Source: Haloarchaeobius amylolyticus (GTDB lineage Archaea; Halobacteriota; Halobacteria; Halobacteriales; Natrialbaceae). Taken from it: DNA of 64,000 nt. The position numbers and the translations under genes were made by a program. The notes beneath the pieces were generated by a model, which worked only from the letters and a program-made list of their open reading frames with translations, was not told the DNA's origin and did no database searches. The stretch's first letter is position 1. Each line of letters opens with the position of its first letter. Shown here piece by piece: positions 34,732 to 42,731 of this stretch. The stretch lies in NCBI RefSeq assembly GCF_026616195.1, contig NZ_JANHDH010000001.1:1922001-1986000 (forward strand). The letters are read 5' to 3'.

Positions 34732-35195
34732 ATTCCCACCCCGAAGAACACGATGGCGTTCGCGGTGAGGATGGCGACGACGACGAAGGTCGCGACGTTG
34801 ACCAGCGAGGTCTCCGAGAGCGACCCGACGCCACAGACGCCGTGGCCGGACGTACAGCCCTTCCCGACGCGGGTCCCGATGCCGACGAGGAACCCGCCGA
34901 GGAGGAGCCGCCACGGGGCGACCTCCGTGGTGAACCAGTCGCCACCCGTCGCGAGCGTGTAGAGTGCGGCACCCGACACGATGCTCAGGGTGAAGACGAC
35001 GCGCCAGTCGCGCGAACTCGTGAAGCGGAACTGCTGGAACCGCGAGCGGTTGGAGACGTACGACCACGTCGACTCGAGGAACGTGCTCGCCCCCGCGATG
35101 ATCCCCGTGCCGAGGTAGATGATCGCGGTGCCGAGCCCGATGAGGAAGCCCCCGAGCGCGTAGTGGGCGACGCCGTTGGGGAACAGCTCGATCAT
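34728..35195 (-). CDS. YeeE/YedE family protein, N-terminal half of a split thiosulfate channel
   Basis: 155 residues with about four spans. The family motif GIGTRVGKGCTSGHGVCGVGSLS carries C114 and C121, and LGTGIIAGASTFLE is the first re-entrant region. With the next gene it forms a split YeeE/YedE channel. In E. coli the single-chain YeeE works with the TusA-like YeeD; here TusA lies divergently 340 nt away. A 45-residue ORF ends 7 nt upstream of the ATG. Confidence 0.85.
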   Translation of the reverse strand: MIELFPNGVAHYALGGFLIGLGTAIIYLGTGIIAGASTFLESTWSYVSNRSRFQQFRFTSSRDWRVVFTLSIVSGAALYTLATGGDWFTTEVAPWRLLLGGFLVGIGTRVGKGCTSGHGVCGVGSLSETSLVNVATFVVVAILTANAIVFFGVGI

Positions 35196-35202
35196 CGCTC
35201 GG

Positions 35203-35340
35203 TCAGCGACCCCCTGCAGCCGTGGTTGCGGTCGGCGCGACGCCGACCGTCGGTGCCTCTCGCCCGGCCGGGACCCCGGCCCGGGTGCGGGCGGTACTGT
35301 CGACCGACGCTGTGACGTCGGAGAAAGCGTGTTCGCTCAT
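35203..35340 (-). CDS. Possible 45-residue protein leading the YeeE/YedE operon
   Basis: MSEHAFSDVTASVDSTARTR... to GGR, 45 residues, hydrophilic. The ATG (complement of 35338-35340) lies about where transcription would start from the TATA-like CTTAAG near 35372, so the mRNA could be leaderless. The stop is 7 nt before the YeeE ATG, and base composition changes from AT-rich promoter to GC-rich exactly at the ORF. No homology is recognised. It could be a leader peptide or a small protein; it is reported with reserve. Confidence 0.4.
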   Translation of the reverse strand: MSEHAFSDVTASVDSTARTRAGVPAGREAPTVGVAPTATTAAGGR

Positions 35341-35377
35341 CTTCAGTCCAAGGTATCTGGTGTGCGCACTTAAGCGT

Positions 35378-35404
35378 TTGCATAGAATATCGCAATACAT
35401 GCAA
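35378..35404. promoter_or_regulatory. Operator-like half-site and inverted repeat before the YeeE/YedE operon
   Basis: CAATA half-site at 35393-35397 preceded by ATATCG, and a wider inverted repeat TTGCAT (35378-35383) / ATGCAA (35399-35404). It lies between the divergent YeeE/YedE and TusA genes, just upstream of the TATA-like CTTAAG. Confidence 0.35.
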
Positions 35405-35500
35405 GACTGTCGCAGTTACCGACTGCTCACCTACGCGGTCTCGCACGCGATAACAGAGATATAGCCCGAATCGAGCCGCCCTCGAACAGCGACAGATATT

Positions 35501-35527
35501 TATTGTATAGCCCAATATTGTGGAGTA
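35501..35527. promoter_or_regulatory. Operator-like half-sites over the TusA promoter
   Basis: TATTG (35501-35505) and CAATA (35513-35517) are inverted half-sites 7 nt apart, then TATTGTGGAGTA (35516-35527) repeats the left half TATTGTG. They overlap the TATA-like TTTATTGTATAG about 30 nt before the TusA ATG. Confidence 0.45.
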
Positions 35528-35536
35528 CACGCAACA

Positions 35537-35782
35537 ATGAGCACAGACATCAGCGCTACCGAGACCCTCGACGTGAAAGGAGAGAACTGCCCGATGCCCG
35601 TCGTCAAGACCAAGCAGGCCATCGACGGCCTCGACGCGGACGACGTGCTCGAAGTGGTCGCGACCGACTCCGGCAGCATGAGCGACATCAAGGGCTGGGC
35701 CGACACCACCGACGGCGTCGAGCTCGTCGGCCAGGAGGAGGGCGACGGCGTCTACCTGCACTACGTGCGCAAGACGGAGTGA
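35537..35782 (+). CDS. tusA: TusA-family sulfurtransferase
   Basis: 81 residues, one TusA/SirA domain. The sulfane-sulfur carrier Cys is C18 in GENCPMPVVKTKQAI. The fold is completed by DVLEVVATDSGSMSDIKGWADTTDGVELVG. TusA passes persulfide sulfur between donors and acceptors. The ATG lies about 30 nt from a TATA box overlapped by operator half-sites, so initiation is near-leaderless. The DsrE2-like gene follows after 3 nt; the split YeeE/YedE operon is divergent. Confidence 0.9.
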   Translation: MSTDISATETLDVKGENCPMPVVKTKQAIDGLDADDVLEVVATDSGSMSDIKGWADTTDGVELVGQEEGDGVYLHYVRKTE

Positions 35783-35785
35783 ATC

Positions 35786-36376
35786 ATGAGCACCGACACG
35801 CCCGCATCGCAGGACGCCGACGCCGCCGTCGACGCCGAGGACGCAGCAGCCCTGCGTGCCCGCATCGACGACCTGGAAGCACAACTCGCCGACCTCGAGA
35901 CCGAGGTCGCCGACGACCAGCAGAAGATGGTCATCATCGCCACGAAGGGGACCCTCGACATGGCCTACCCGCCACTCATCCTGGCGAGCACGGCGGCCGC
36001 CTTCGGCTGGGACGTGACCGTCTTCCACACGTTCTGGGGACTGGACATCCTGCACGAGAAGCACTCGAAGAACCTCTCGCTCAGCGCGGTCGGCAACCCC
36101 AACATGCCGATGCCCAACGCCATCGCGGCCCTCCCAGGGATGGACCGCATGGCGACGAAGATGATGGAAAAGCGCATCGCGGACAACGACACCGCGACCA
36201 TCGAGGAGCTCATCGAGACGAGCCTGGACATGGGTGTGGAGTTCCAGGCCTGCCAGATGACCATCGACCTGATGGACTACGACGAGGACGACTTCTTCGA
36301 CGGTGTCACCACCGGCGTCGGCGCGGCCAGCGCCCTCAGCGAGATGGGCGAGGCCGACATCCAGCTACTGGTCTGA
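35786..36376 (+). CDS. DsrE/DsrF-like protein (DsrE2 type)
   Basis: 196 residues. After an acidic coiled-coil-like N-terminus (AALRARIDDLEAQLADLETEVADDQQ, about 20-46) comes a DsrE2 domain: KMVIIATKGTLDMAYPPLILASTAAAFGWDVTVFHTFWGLDIL. The conserved Cys is C156 in VEFQACQMTIDLM. DsrE2 proteins accept and pass sulfane sulfur, often beside TusA and a rhodanese, as here. It is translated from the same mRNA as TusA (3-nt gap). Confidence 0.87.
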   Translation: MSTDTPASQDADAAVDAEDAAALRARIDDLEAQLADLETEVADDQQKMVIIATKGTLDMAYPPLILASTAAAFGWDVTVFHTFWGLDILHEKHSKNLSLSAVGNPNMPMPNAIAALPGMDRMATKMMEKRIADNDTATIEELIETSLDMGVEFQACQMTIDLMDYDEDDFFDGVTTGVGAASALSEMGEADIQLLV

Positions 36377-36417
36377 GACCGTAGCTTGCGAGTCCCTTTC
36401 TCCGGCCGACCCCCGAC

Positions 36418-37506
36418 TCAGGAGCCGAGCGTGAGCTCGCCCGCCACCTCGGGGAAGACGACCGTCCCGTAGTTGACCAGCACCACGACCACGAGCGGGC
36501 CGAGGAACAGCCCGTACCAGCCGAACACCAGCGACCCGAGGACGTAGCCGAGCAGTATCAGCCCCATGTGGAGGCCGCTGCGCGAGGCGAGGAACGACCG
36601 GACGAAGAAGTCCGGAATCGTGTCCACCAGCACGACCGCGACGCCGAGGAACAGGACCGGGTAGAAGCCCGGCACCGTCCCCAGCAGCGCCGCGACCGCG
36701 AGGTAGGCCCCGTAGGGCAGGTAGACGATCTTCATGCCGACGACCGGGACCAGCATCCCGATGCCCGTGAGCAGCCCGAGCAGGATGGGCGTCGTCACGA
36801 CCGCCGGCCCCGGCACCAGCAGGTTCAACAGCAGGTAGGTCACGGTCGCGATGACCGCCGAGACGGCGACCGTCGCGAGGTTGCCGAAGAACACCGTCTC
36901 GAGGTCCCCATCGACCGTATCGAGGAACTCCTGGGTGTCCTCGCCCAGGTCGACGGACTCGCAGAACCACGCACGGAGCCGGTAGTCGTCCCGCAGCAGG
37001 TAGAACAGGAACACGGTCAGGAGGAACACCCGCGAGAGGACGCCGAAGAGCACGGTCGTCACCGCGGCGACCCGCCGCAGTGCGGTCTCCAGCAGGGCCC
37101 TGTGCCCGGAGACGGCGGTCGACCCGCCCTGCAGGCGTCCCCACAGGCGTTCGAGTTTCCCCTCGCGCGCGAGGTCGAGGTAGGGCTGGAACGCGGGCCG
37201 GTACTGCCGTAGTTCGGGGGCCGCCAGCACCGTCCTGAGTTCCTGTAACCCGAGGACGGCGGCGTAGCCACAGACCAGCAGTATCGGGACCGCGACCGCG
37301 AGCACGGTCACGGTGACGCGGACGTTCGCGTGCGAGATGCGGTCGTCGAGCCGCCGGCGGATCGGCCGCATCGCGTAGTAGAGGAAGACCGCGAACACCA
37401 GCGAGCCGAGGTACTGGAACAGGGTGAGTGCGACCACGGCAGCCAGTGCGACGCCGAGGCCGACCCAGACCAGCCGGTCGTCCGCGCGGTCGGCGAGCAG
37501 GGGCAT
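36418..37506 (-). CDS. AI-2E family transporter
   Basis: 362 residues with about eight spans. The AI-2E/PerM signature appears as YLGSLVFAVFLYYAMRPIRRRLDD near the start, VGMKIVYLPYGAYLAVA in the middle, and VVLVDTIPDFFVRSFLASRSGLHMGLILLGYVLGSLVFGWYGLFLGPL near the end. Despite the name, many members move other solutes or act as Na+/H+ antiporters; the substrate here is unknown. It is convergent with the DsrE2 gene, ending 41 nt away. Confidence 0.88.
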   Translation of the reverse strand: MPLLADRADDRLVWVGLGVALAAVVALTLFQYLGSLVFAVFLYYAMRPIRRRLDDRISHANVRVTVTVLAVAVPILLVCGYAAVLGLQELRTVLAAPELRQYRPAFQPYLDLAREGKLERLWGRLQGGSTAVSGHRALLETALRRVAAVTTVLFGVLSRVFLLTVFLFYLLRDDYRLRAWFCESVDLGEDTQEFLDTVDGDLETVFFGNLATVAVSAVIATVTYLLLNLLVPGPAVVTTPILLGLLTGIGMLVPVVGMKIVYLPYGAYLAVAALLGTVPGFYPVLFLGVAVVLVDTIPDFFVRSFLASRSGLHMGLILLGYVLGSLVFGWYGLFLGPLVVVVLVNYGTVVFPEVAGELTLGS

Positions 37507-37564
37507 ACCGGGACGAGTCGCTCGCCGCGGAAAAACGACCGACCCACGTATCTGGCCCGCCCCG

Positions 37565-37810
37565 TCAGCGGTCGATGACGGTCATGACGGCGAAGGCCGC
37601 CCCCGCGAGCACCAGCAGCGCCTGGAGATTGGCGGTGACCGCGCGGAACAGCGGGCTGCCGAGGAGCGCCTGGAACAGCAGGACGTACGCGATACCCACC
37701 GCACAGGCCAGCGACAGCAGTGCCCGTCGGCCGAGGTCGCTCCGGTGACCGACGTACAGCAGGGCCGTGAGGAACAGCGACAGCACGGCTTCGGGGGCAG
37801 GGGACGACAT
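37565..37810 (-). CDS. Small three-span membrane protein
   Basis: 81 residues (MSSPAPEAVLSLFLTALLYVGHR...) with three hydrophobic segments. No family was recognised. The start at the ATG complementing 37808-37810 avoids a poorly coding 12-residue extension. It is upstream of, and in the same direction as, the AI-2E gene (58-nt gap). Confidence 0.6.
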   Translation of the reverse strand: MSSPAPEAVLSLFLTALLYVGHRSDLGRRALLSLACAVGIAYVLLFQALLGSPLFRAVTANLQALLVLAGAAFAVMTVIDR

Positions 37811-37922
37811 CGTCTCGATACCGCATTGTTCGCCCACTGTTTTCAATCAACTGACCGACTCAGTCTTCGATTCGTGGTACCGTGGGACGTGGTAGACGGC
37901 TTTCGACCGCGCCGGGCCCCGG

Positions 37923-38603
37923 CTAGTCGAGCGTCACGTCGTCGGCGAGCAATCGCTCCTCGACGTAGGCGTCGACCTCGGCCATGGCGGCTTCCCGGTC
38001 GAACGTCGACGTGGCGCCCCGGAAGATGGTCCCCATCCCGATGGTGACCAGCATGTCCGCGACCTGCGTGGCGTCCACCTCGCGGAAGACCCCCTCGATG
38101 ATGCCGCGCTCGATGATGTCCGCGAAGGTCCCGCGGAAGGCCGCGTCGATATCGGTGAAGCGCTCGCGGAACGCGGGTTCGTTGACGCCCTGGGCCCGGA
38201 CCTCGACGAGCGGCCCGCGCTCCATCGCGTTCTTCTCGCGGATCGGTGCGTCGGGTGGGACCTCGCCCGGGACCGTATCGATGATATCGCCCGCGACGTC
38301 CTCGTCCATCGGGCCAGCGACCATCAGCTGGGCGTGGCGGCGCAGGTCCTCGACCGGGTCGTCGCTGAAACGGATGTCGAAGCCCGACCCGAACTGCCCG
38401 TACATGAACTCCATGAACGAGAGCAGGAGGTCGTCTTTCCCGTCGTAGAAGTGGTAGAAGGAGGACTTGCTGAGGCCGGCCTCGTCGGCGATTCGCTGGA
38501 TGGAGAGCCCGGCGTACCCGTACTCGCGCAGCGCCCGGAACGTCGCGTGCATGATCTTCTCGCGGGTGTCGGTCGGTTCGGCGGTGAAGGGCCCGTCGCT
38601 CAT
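37923..38603 (-). CDS. TetR/AcrR family repressor of the adjacent MMPL exporter
   Basis: 226 residues. Classic TetR N-terminus: MHATFRALREYGYAGLSIQRIADEAGLSKSSFYHFYDGKDDLLLSFMEF (residues about 17-65). The C-terminal domain is helical and would bind the inducer. It is divergent from the large MMPL/RND gene. A perfect 22-bp palindrome begins right at its ATG and two more palindromic repeats precede the MMPL gene, so it very probably represses both genes. The inducer is unknown. Confidence 0.88.
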   Translation of the reverse strand: MSDGPFTAEPTDTREKIMHATFRALREYGYAGLSIQRIADEAGLSKSSFYHFYDGKDDLLLSFMEFMYGQFGSGFDIRFSDDPVEDLRRHAQLMVAGPMDEDVAGDIIDTVPGEVPPDAPIREKNAMERGPLVEVRAQGVNEPAFRERFTDIDAAFRGTFADIIERGIIEGVFREVDATQVADMLVTIGMGTIFRGATSTFDREAAMAEVDAYVEERLLADDVTLD

Positions 38604-38625
38604 ACCGACCGAATATTCGGTCGGT
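38604..38625. promoter_or_regulatory. Perfect 22-bp palindromic TetR operator
   Basis: ACCGACCGAAT followed by its exact reverse complement ATTCGGTCGGT, starting one base upstream of the TetR ATG. The half-site ACCGA(A/C)CG recurs at the sites below. The position would block the repressor gene's own transcription. Confidence 0.7.
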
Positions 38626-38683
38626 CCGTAAAAGCGTGCCGCGCGGGCCTGCCACGGCGGAGACGCCGAAAGATTGATTACTT

Positions 38684-38724
38684 ACCGAACGTTCGTTCGA
38701 CACATGCCTACCGAACGTTCGTTC
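38684..38724. promoter_or_regulatory. Paired TetR-type operators before the MMPL exporter
   Basis: Two copies of TACCGAACGTTCGTTC, each with the core palindrome CGAACGTTCG (38686-38695 and 38712-38721), centre-to-centre 26 bp. They lie 30-70 nt before the exporter ATG, near AT-rich TTGATTACTTA (38674-38684), a likely TATA box. Confidence 0.65.
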
Positions 38725-38753
38725 AGTACCCGGCGAGCAGGGAGGGCCGGCAG

Positions 38754-41700
38754 ATGAGCCGCCCCGACGTCCCCGACCTCGTCACCGCGTACAGCAAGCA
38801 CGCCATCGCCGTGATGCTCGTCCTGACGCTGGTCGTCGGGGCCGGGGTCCCGGCGATGGAGCAATCGACCTCCCTCGAACAGTACCAGGGCGGCACGACC
38901 GAGGGCGACGCGCTGGACTACCTCGACGCGAACTTCTCGGGGGGCGAAGGGAACACGACGGTCGCACAGATCGTCGTCCGAGACGACGACGTGCTCGCGA
39001 AGGACAGCCTCGTCGAGACGCTCTCGTACCAGCAGGCCCTGCGCGCGAACGAGACGGTCGACGAGAGCGTCGGCGAGGACGGTATCCGGAGCGTCGCGAA
39101 CGTCGTCGCCACGACCGCCATCGCCGAGGAGCGCGCGGCCGACCTGCAGGACCGCCAGCACGAGGTGAACGAGACGAACACCGCGCTTCAGGAAGCACTC
39201 GCCGGACTCGAAGCGAACCCCAACGCCAGCGCGAGCGCCGCGTTCGCGGACGTCCGGGCGAACAGTTCGGTGACCCTCTCGGCGGCGGACGAGCAGACCT
39301 TCGAGAACGCGACCCGGCAGCTCCGCACCGCCGAGAACGAGAGCCAGCGACAGGCGGCCTACCGCCTCGGGACGCAGGGCGTCCTCGCCGAGGAGTACGA
39401 GGACCTGGAGGACGACCGGGAGGTGCTCGAATCGGGTATCGACCCGACGCTCGCCGCCCAGCAGGCCCAGCTCGAATCGATGAACGAGAGTGCGGTCGAC
39501 GACGTGGTGTCGCGGGTCCTCGGGGGCGAGGGCGGTGGGAACGGTCAGAGTGGCGAGGGCGACGACGGTCCGGAAGCGGTCAGCGGCCCGGGAACCGCCC
39601 GGATGCTCCGGTTCATGCCGGCGGAGTACGAGCCGGGAAGCACGGAGGCGAACGCGACGCTGGTGCTCGTGACCCAGCAGACCGACGCCGCGTCCTTCGC
39701 ACCCGGTGACGCCCCGGAGGCGGTCATCGACGCCGAGCTGGCGATGCAGGACCTCGCGGCGTCGCAGGACAGCGAGCTGACCTACCTCGTCTTCGGGAGC
39801 GGCATCGTCGCCGACGAGATCTCGGCCTCGATGAGCGACAGCATCGCCATCGTCGGGCCGCTGGCGTTCGCGTTCGTGCTGGTCGTGCTCGCCATCGCCT
39901 ACCGCGACCTGCTCGACGTGGTGCTCGGGCTGGCCGGCGTCGTCACCGTGCTCGTCTGGACGTTCGGCGTGATGGGCTGGACCGGCATCGCGTTCAACCA
40001 GATGTTCATCATGATACTGGTGTTGCTCATCGGCCTCTCCATCGACTACGCCATCCACGTCGTGATGCGCTACCGCGAGGAGCGGGATGCCGACACCAGC
40101 CCGCTCGCCGCGATGCGGACCAGCCTCGCGACGGTCGGGGGCGCACTCGTCCTCGTGACGACGACCACGGTCGTCGGCTTCCTCTCGAACCTCACCAGCC
40201 CCATCGGGACCTTTCGAACGGTCGGCGTGGTCGCCGCGGTCGGCATCGGCTCGGCGCTGCTCGTCTTCGGCGTGCTCGTGCCCGCGGTGAAGCTCGAACT
40301 CGACGCCTGGCTCGAATCGCGGGGGTGGAACCGCCAGCTCCCCGCCTTCGGCACCGGCGGCGGCCGCTTCACCGAGGCTCTCCGCGTCGGCGAGGCGGCT
40401 GCCCGCAGGGCACCGGCGGCCATCCTCGTCGTGGCCCTCCTCCTCACCGCGGCCGGGGCCTACGGCGGGACGCAGGTCGGCACGAGCTTCAGCCAGGAGG
40501 ACTTCCTCGCGGACGACCCGAGCGAGTGGATGCAGGACCTGCCCGACCCGCTCGCGCCCGGCGACTACCAGGCCCAGGAGGCGATGTCGGTGCTGAACGA
40601 CCGCTTCGTCCGCGAGGACTCGCAGGCCCAGATACTCGTCACCGACGACGTGACCGACCCGGCCACCCTCGACCGGTTGCACGCGGCCACCGACGCCGCC
40701 GCGGAGAAGGACACCACGAGCCGGCTCTCGAACGGCGAGGCGGCCATCGACAGCCCCGTCGCCACGTTCGAGCGCGTCGCCGCCGAGAACGAGTCGTTCG
40801 CGGCGACCCTCGCCGCCGCCGACACCGACGACGACGGCGTCCCCGAGGAGAACGTCACCCGCGTCTACGACGACCTGTACGCGGCCGCACCCGACCAGGC
40901 CGGCGAGACCGTCTACCGGAGCGATTCCGGCGAGTACGAGGCGCTCAGGCTGGTCGTCTCGGTCGACGGCGGTGCCGACGGCGAGACGGTGCTGGAGGAG
41001 ATGCGCGACGTGGCCAGCATCGTCGACGGGGACGGCGACGGCGACGACGGGTCCGAGGCGGTCGCGACCGGGCAGGTCATCGTCGACCAGCTCACGCAGG
41101 AACAGCTCCTGACGACCGTCCTCCGGGGGCTCGTCATCTCGCTCGTGGTCGTGACCGTCATCCTGATGCTCGCGTACCGGGTCACCGAGGGGAGCGCCTC
41201 ACTCGGGGCGGTCACGGTGCTCCCGGTCGTGTTCACGCTGGCGTGGATACTCGGGACGATGCACCTGCTCGACATCTCGTTCAACGTCGTCACCGGGCTG
41301 ATCACCAGCCTGACCATCGGGATGGGCGTGGACTACAGCGTCCACGTCAGCGAGCGCTACAACCACGAACTGGCCGAACTCGGGTCGGCGTGGGACGCGC
41401 TGGCGGCCGCGGTCACGGGGACCGGTGGTGCACTGGCGAGCAGCGCCGCGACGACGGCCGGCGGGTTCGGCGTCCTCACGGTCGCCATCCTGCCGTTCCT
41501 CCAGCAGTTCGGGCTCATCACGGCGCTGACAATCGCATACGCCTTCGTCGCCAGCGTGGTCGTGCTCCCGAGCCTGCTCGTGCTCTGGACGCGGTTCGCC
41601 CACCCCGAGACGCTCGGCGTCGATGACGAAGAGCCCGGACGGTCCGACCCCGCGGAATCCGCGGTGGCGACCGGGCTGGAGACGGTCGCCGACGAACCTG

Positions 41701-42260
41701 CCGACGACGGCGAACTCGCCAGCCCCACTGCGACGCGCACCCTCGAACAGACCCACGTCCGGCCGGGACAGACGCTCCGGGTCCACCTCGCGGTCGAAGG
41801 TGGGGACGGCCGGCTCGTCCTCCGCGACCGCGCGGTCGGGACCGAGACCGGTCTGGTCGAGGTCTCCCCCGAACCAGCGCAGGCGATGGCCACCGACGGC
41901 GTCGTGTTCGTGGCCTGGGACGGCGACGCGGGTGAGGACCGGCGCTGCACCTACGAGACGACCATCCCCCAGAACGCGACAGACGGCGATACCGCCCGGT
42001 TCGCCGGAACGGTCGAGACGGCCGCCAGCGAGACGCGCGTCGCGGGCGAGGACAGCGTCCAGGTCGTCGCGGACCTGTTCGAGCGCGTGGTGTCCCAGGG
42101 CTACGCGACCGACGCGGACCTCGCGGTCGCCGCGACCGCGTTCGAGCAGGGGGAACTCACCGCGGCGCAGTTCGAGCGACTCACCCGGGCCTGGCTCCGG
42201 GTCGAGGACGGAACGGCCGAGAGACCGGCGGTCGGGCGGCTTCCGGCGTCGGCCGACTGA
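38754..42260 (+). CDS. MMPL/RND superfamily transporter with extra C-terminal domain
   Basis: 1168 residues. Two RND repeats: a first span (SKHAIAVMLVLTLVVGAGVPAM), a large extracytoplasmic loop (to about 350), then spans including GLSIDYAIHVVMRYREERD; the second repeat has IGMGVDYSVHVSERYNHEL. The conserved acidic IDYA and VDYS motifs lie in the fourth helix of each half, as in HpnN/MmpL-type lipid or drug exporters. After the last span (LVLWTRFAHPE, about 955) comes a ~200-residue tail with a beta-rich part (THVRPGQTLRVHLAVEGGDG) and a helical end. The start MSRPDVPDLVTAYSKH is chosen by the membrane topology. It is controlled by the divergent TetR. Confidence 0.88.
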   Translation: MSRPDVPDLVTAYSKHAIAVMLVLTLVVGAGVPAMEQSTSLEQYQGGTTEGDALDYLDANFSGGEGNTTVAQIVVRDDDVLAKDSLVETLSYQQALRANETVDESVGEDGIRSVANVVATTAIAEERAADLQDRQHEVNETNTALQEALAGLEANPNASASAAFADVRANSSVTLSAADEQTFENATRQLRTAENESQRQAAYRLGTQGVLAEEYEDLEDDREVLESGIDPTLAAQQAQLESMNESAVDDVVSRVLGGEGGGNGQSGEGDDGPEAVSGPGTARMLRFMPAEYEPGSTEANATLVLVTQQTDAASFAPGDAPEAVIDAELAMQDLAASQDSELTYLVFGSGIVADEISASMSDSIAIVGPLAFAFVLVVLAIAYRDLLDVVLGLAGVVTVLVWTFGVMGWTGIAFNQMFIMILVLLIGLSIDYAIHVVMRYREERDADTSPLAAMRTSLATVGGALVLVTTTTVVGFLSNLTSPIGTFRTVGVVAAVGIGSALLVFGVLVPAVKLELDAWLESRGWNRQLPAFGTGGGRFTEALRVGEAAARRAPAAILVVALLLTAAGAYGGTQVGTSFSQEDFLADDPSEWMQDLPDPLAPGDYQAQEAMSVLNDRFVREDSQAQILVTDDVTDPATLDRLHAATDAAAEKDTTSRLSNGEAAIDSPVATFERVAAENESFAATLAAADTDDDGVPEENVTRVYDDLYAAAPDQAGETVYRSDSGEYEALRLVVSVDGGADGETVLEEMRDVASIVDGDGDGDDGSEAVATGQVIVDQLTQEQLLTTVLRGLVISLVVVTVILMLAYRVTEGSASLGAVTVLPVVFTLAWILGTMHLLDISFNVVTGLITSLTIGMGVDYSVHVSERYNHELAELGSAWDALAAAVTGTGGALASSAATTAGGFGVLTVAILPFLQQFGLITALTIAYAFVASVVVLPSLLVLWTRFAHPETLGVDDEEPGRSDPAESAVATGLETVADEPADDGELASPTATRTLEQTHVRPGQTLRVHLAVEGGDGRLVLRDRAVGTETGLVEVSPEPAQAMATDGVVFVAWDGDAGEDRRCTYETTIPQNATDGDTARFAGTVETAASETRVAGEDSVQVVADLFERVVSQGYATDADLAVAATAFEQGELTAAQFERLTRAWLRVEDGTAERPAVGRLPASAD

Positions 42261-42731
42261 GTCGGCCTCGACGCTGCAGATTCTCGTCGAGGAGCCGGCT
42301 CGCCAAGTCGCGGGCGCGTTCGTAGCCGAAGTTCCCTCGCAAAACCCGATTTCGTATCGTCGTATGCAGTTTATCGTGGTAGATGCGTGGATTCCAGTAA
42401 ACCGGTCGAATCTGGGAGCAAGACGCCTCTGGAGTTCCCTCTCGATGGAATCCAGCTGGACTGGTCCTGCACCGCGGTCGGGGTCAGTTCGGGTCGGTGG
42501 TTCCTGGCCAGCCTGAGGAGTACGGCAGTCTCCCGGCGCCACGAGATCGACTAACGCACCGACGCTGGAGTGGAGTGTCGTCGTGCCCGGCGAAACCCAG
42601 CAACGTTACTGGAGCCCGGTTTCCAGCACTGCAACCCCCACAGTATCGCTCCCAATCTGTGGTGGTCCCGCGTGCCCGCGACCTCGGCGAATTTGGGCCG
42701 GTTCCACCCGAAACCACGCCACTCGCAGACC
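42261..42731. other. Intergenic region downstream of the MMPL gene
   Basis: 471 nt with no credible gene. It contains the AT-rich repeat copy 3 (42345-42376). The remainder is mixed GC content with in-frame stops on both strands; no membrane or domain pattern was seen. Confidence 0.4.
42345..42376 (+). repeat. Dispersed AT-rich repeat, copy 3
   Basis: CCCGATTTCGTATCGT followed by CGTATGCAGTTTATCG. It aligns with the reverse complement of copy 2 over about 32 positions. Copy 4 faces it at 43389-43410, so the pair encloses the PPOX gene. Confidence 0.4.

Noticed and set aside
38704-38706. ATG at 38704 as the MMPL start
   Set aside because: It is in another frame and lies within the operator repeats; the ATG at 38754 begins MSRPDVPDLVTAYSKH just before the first span.
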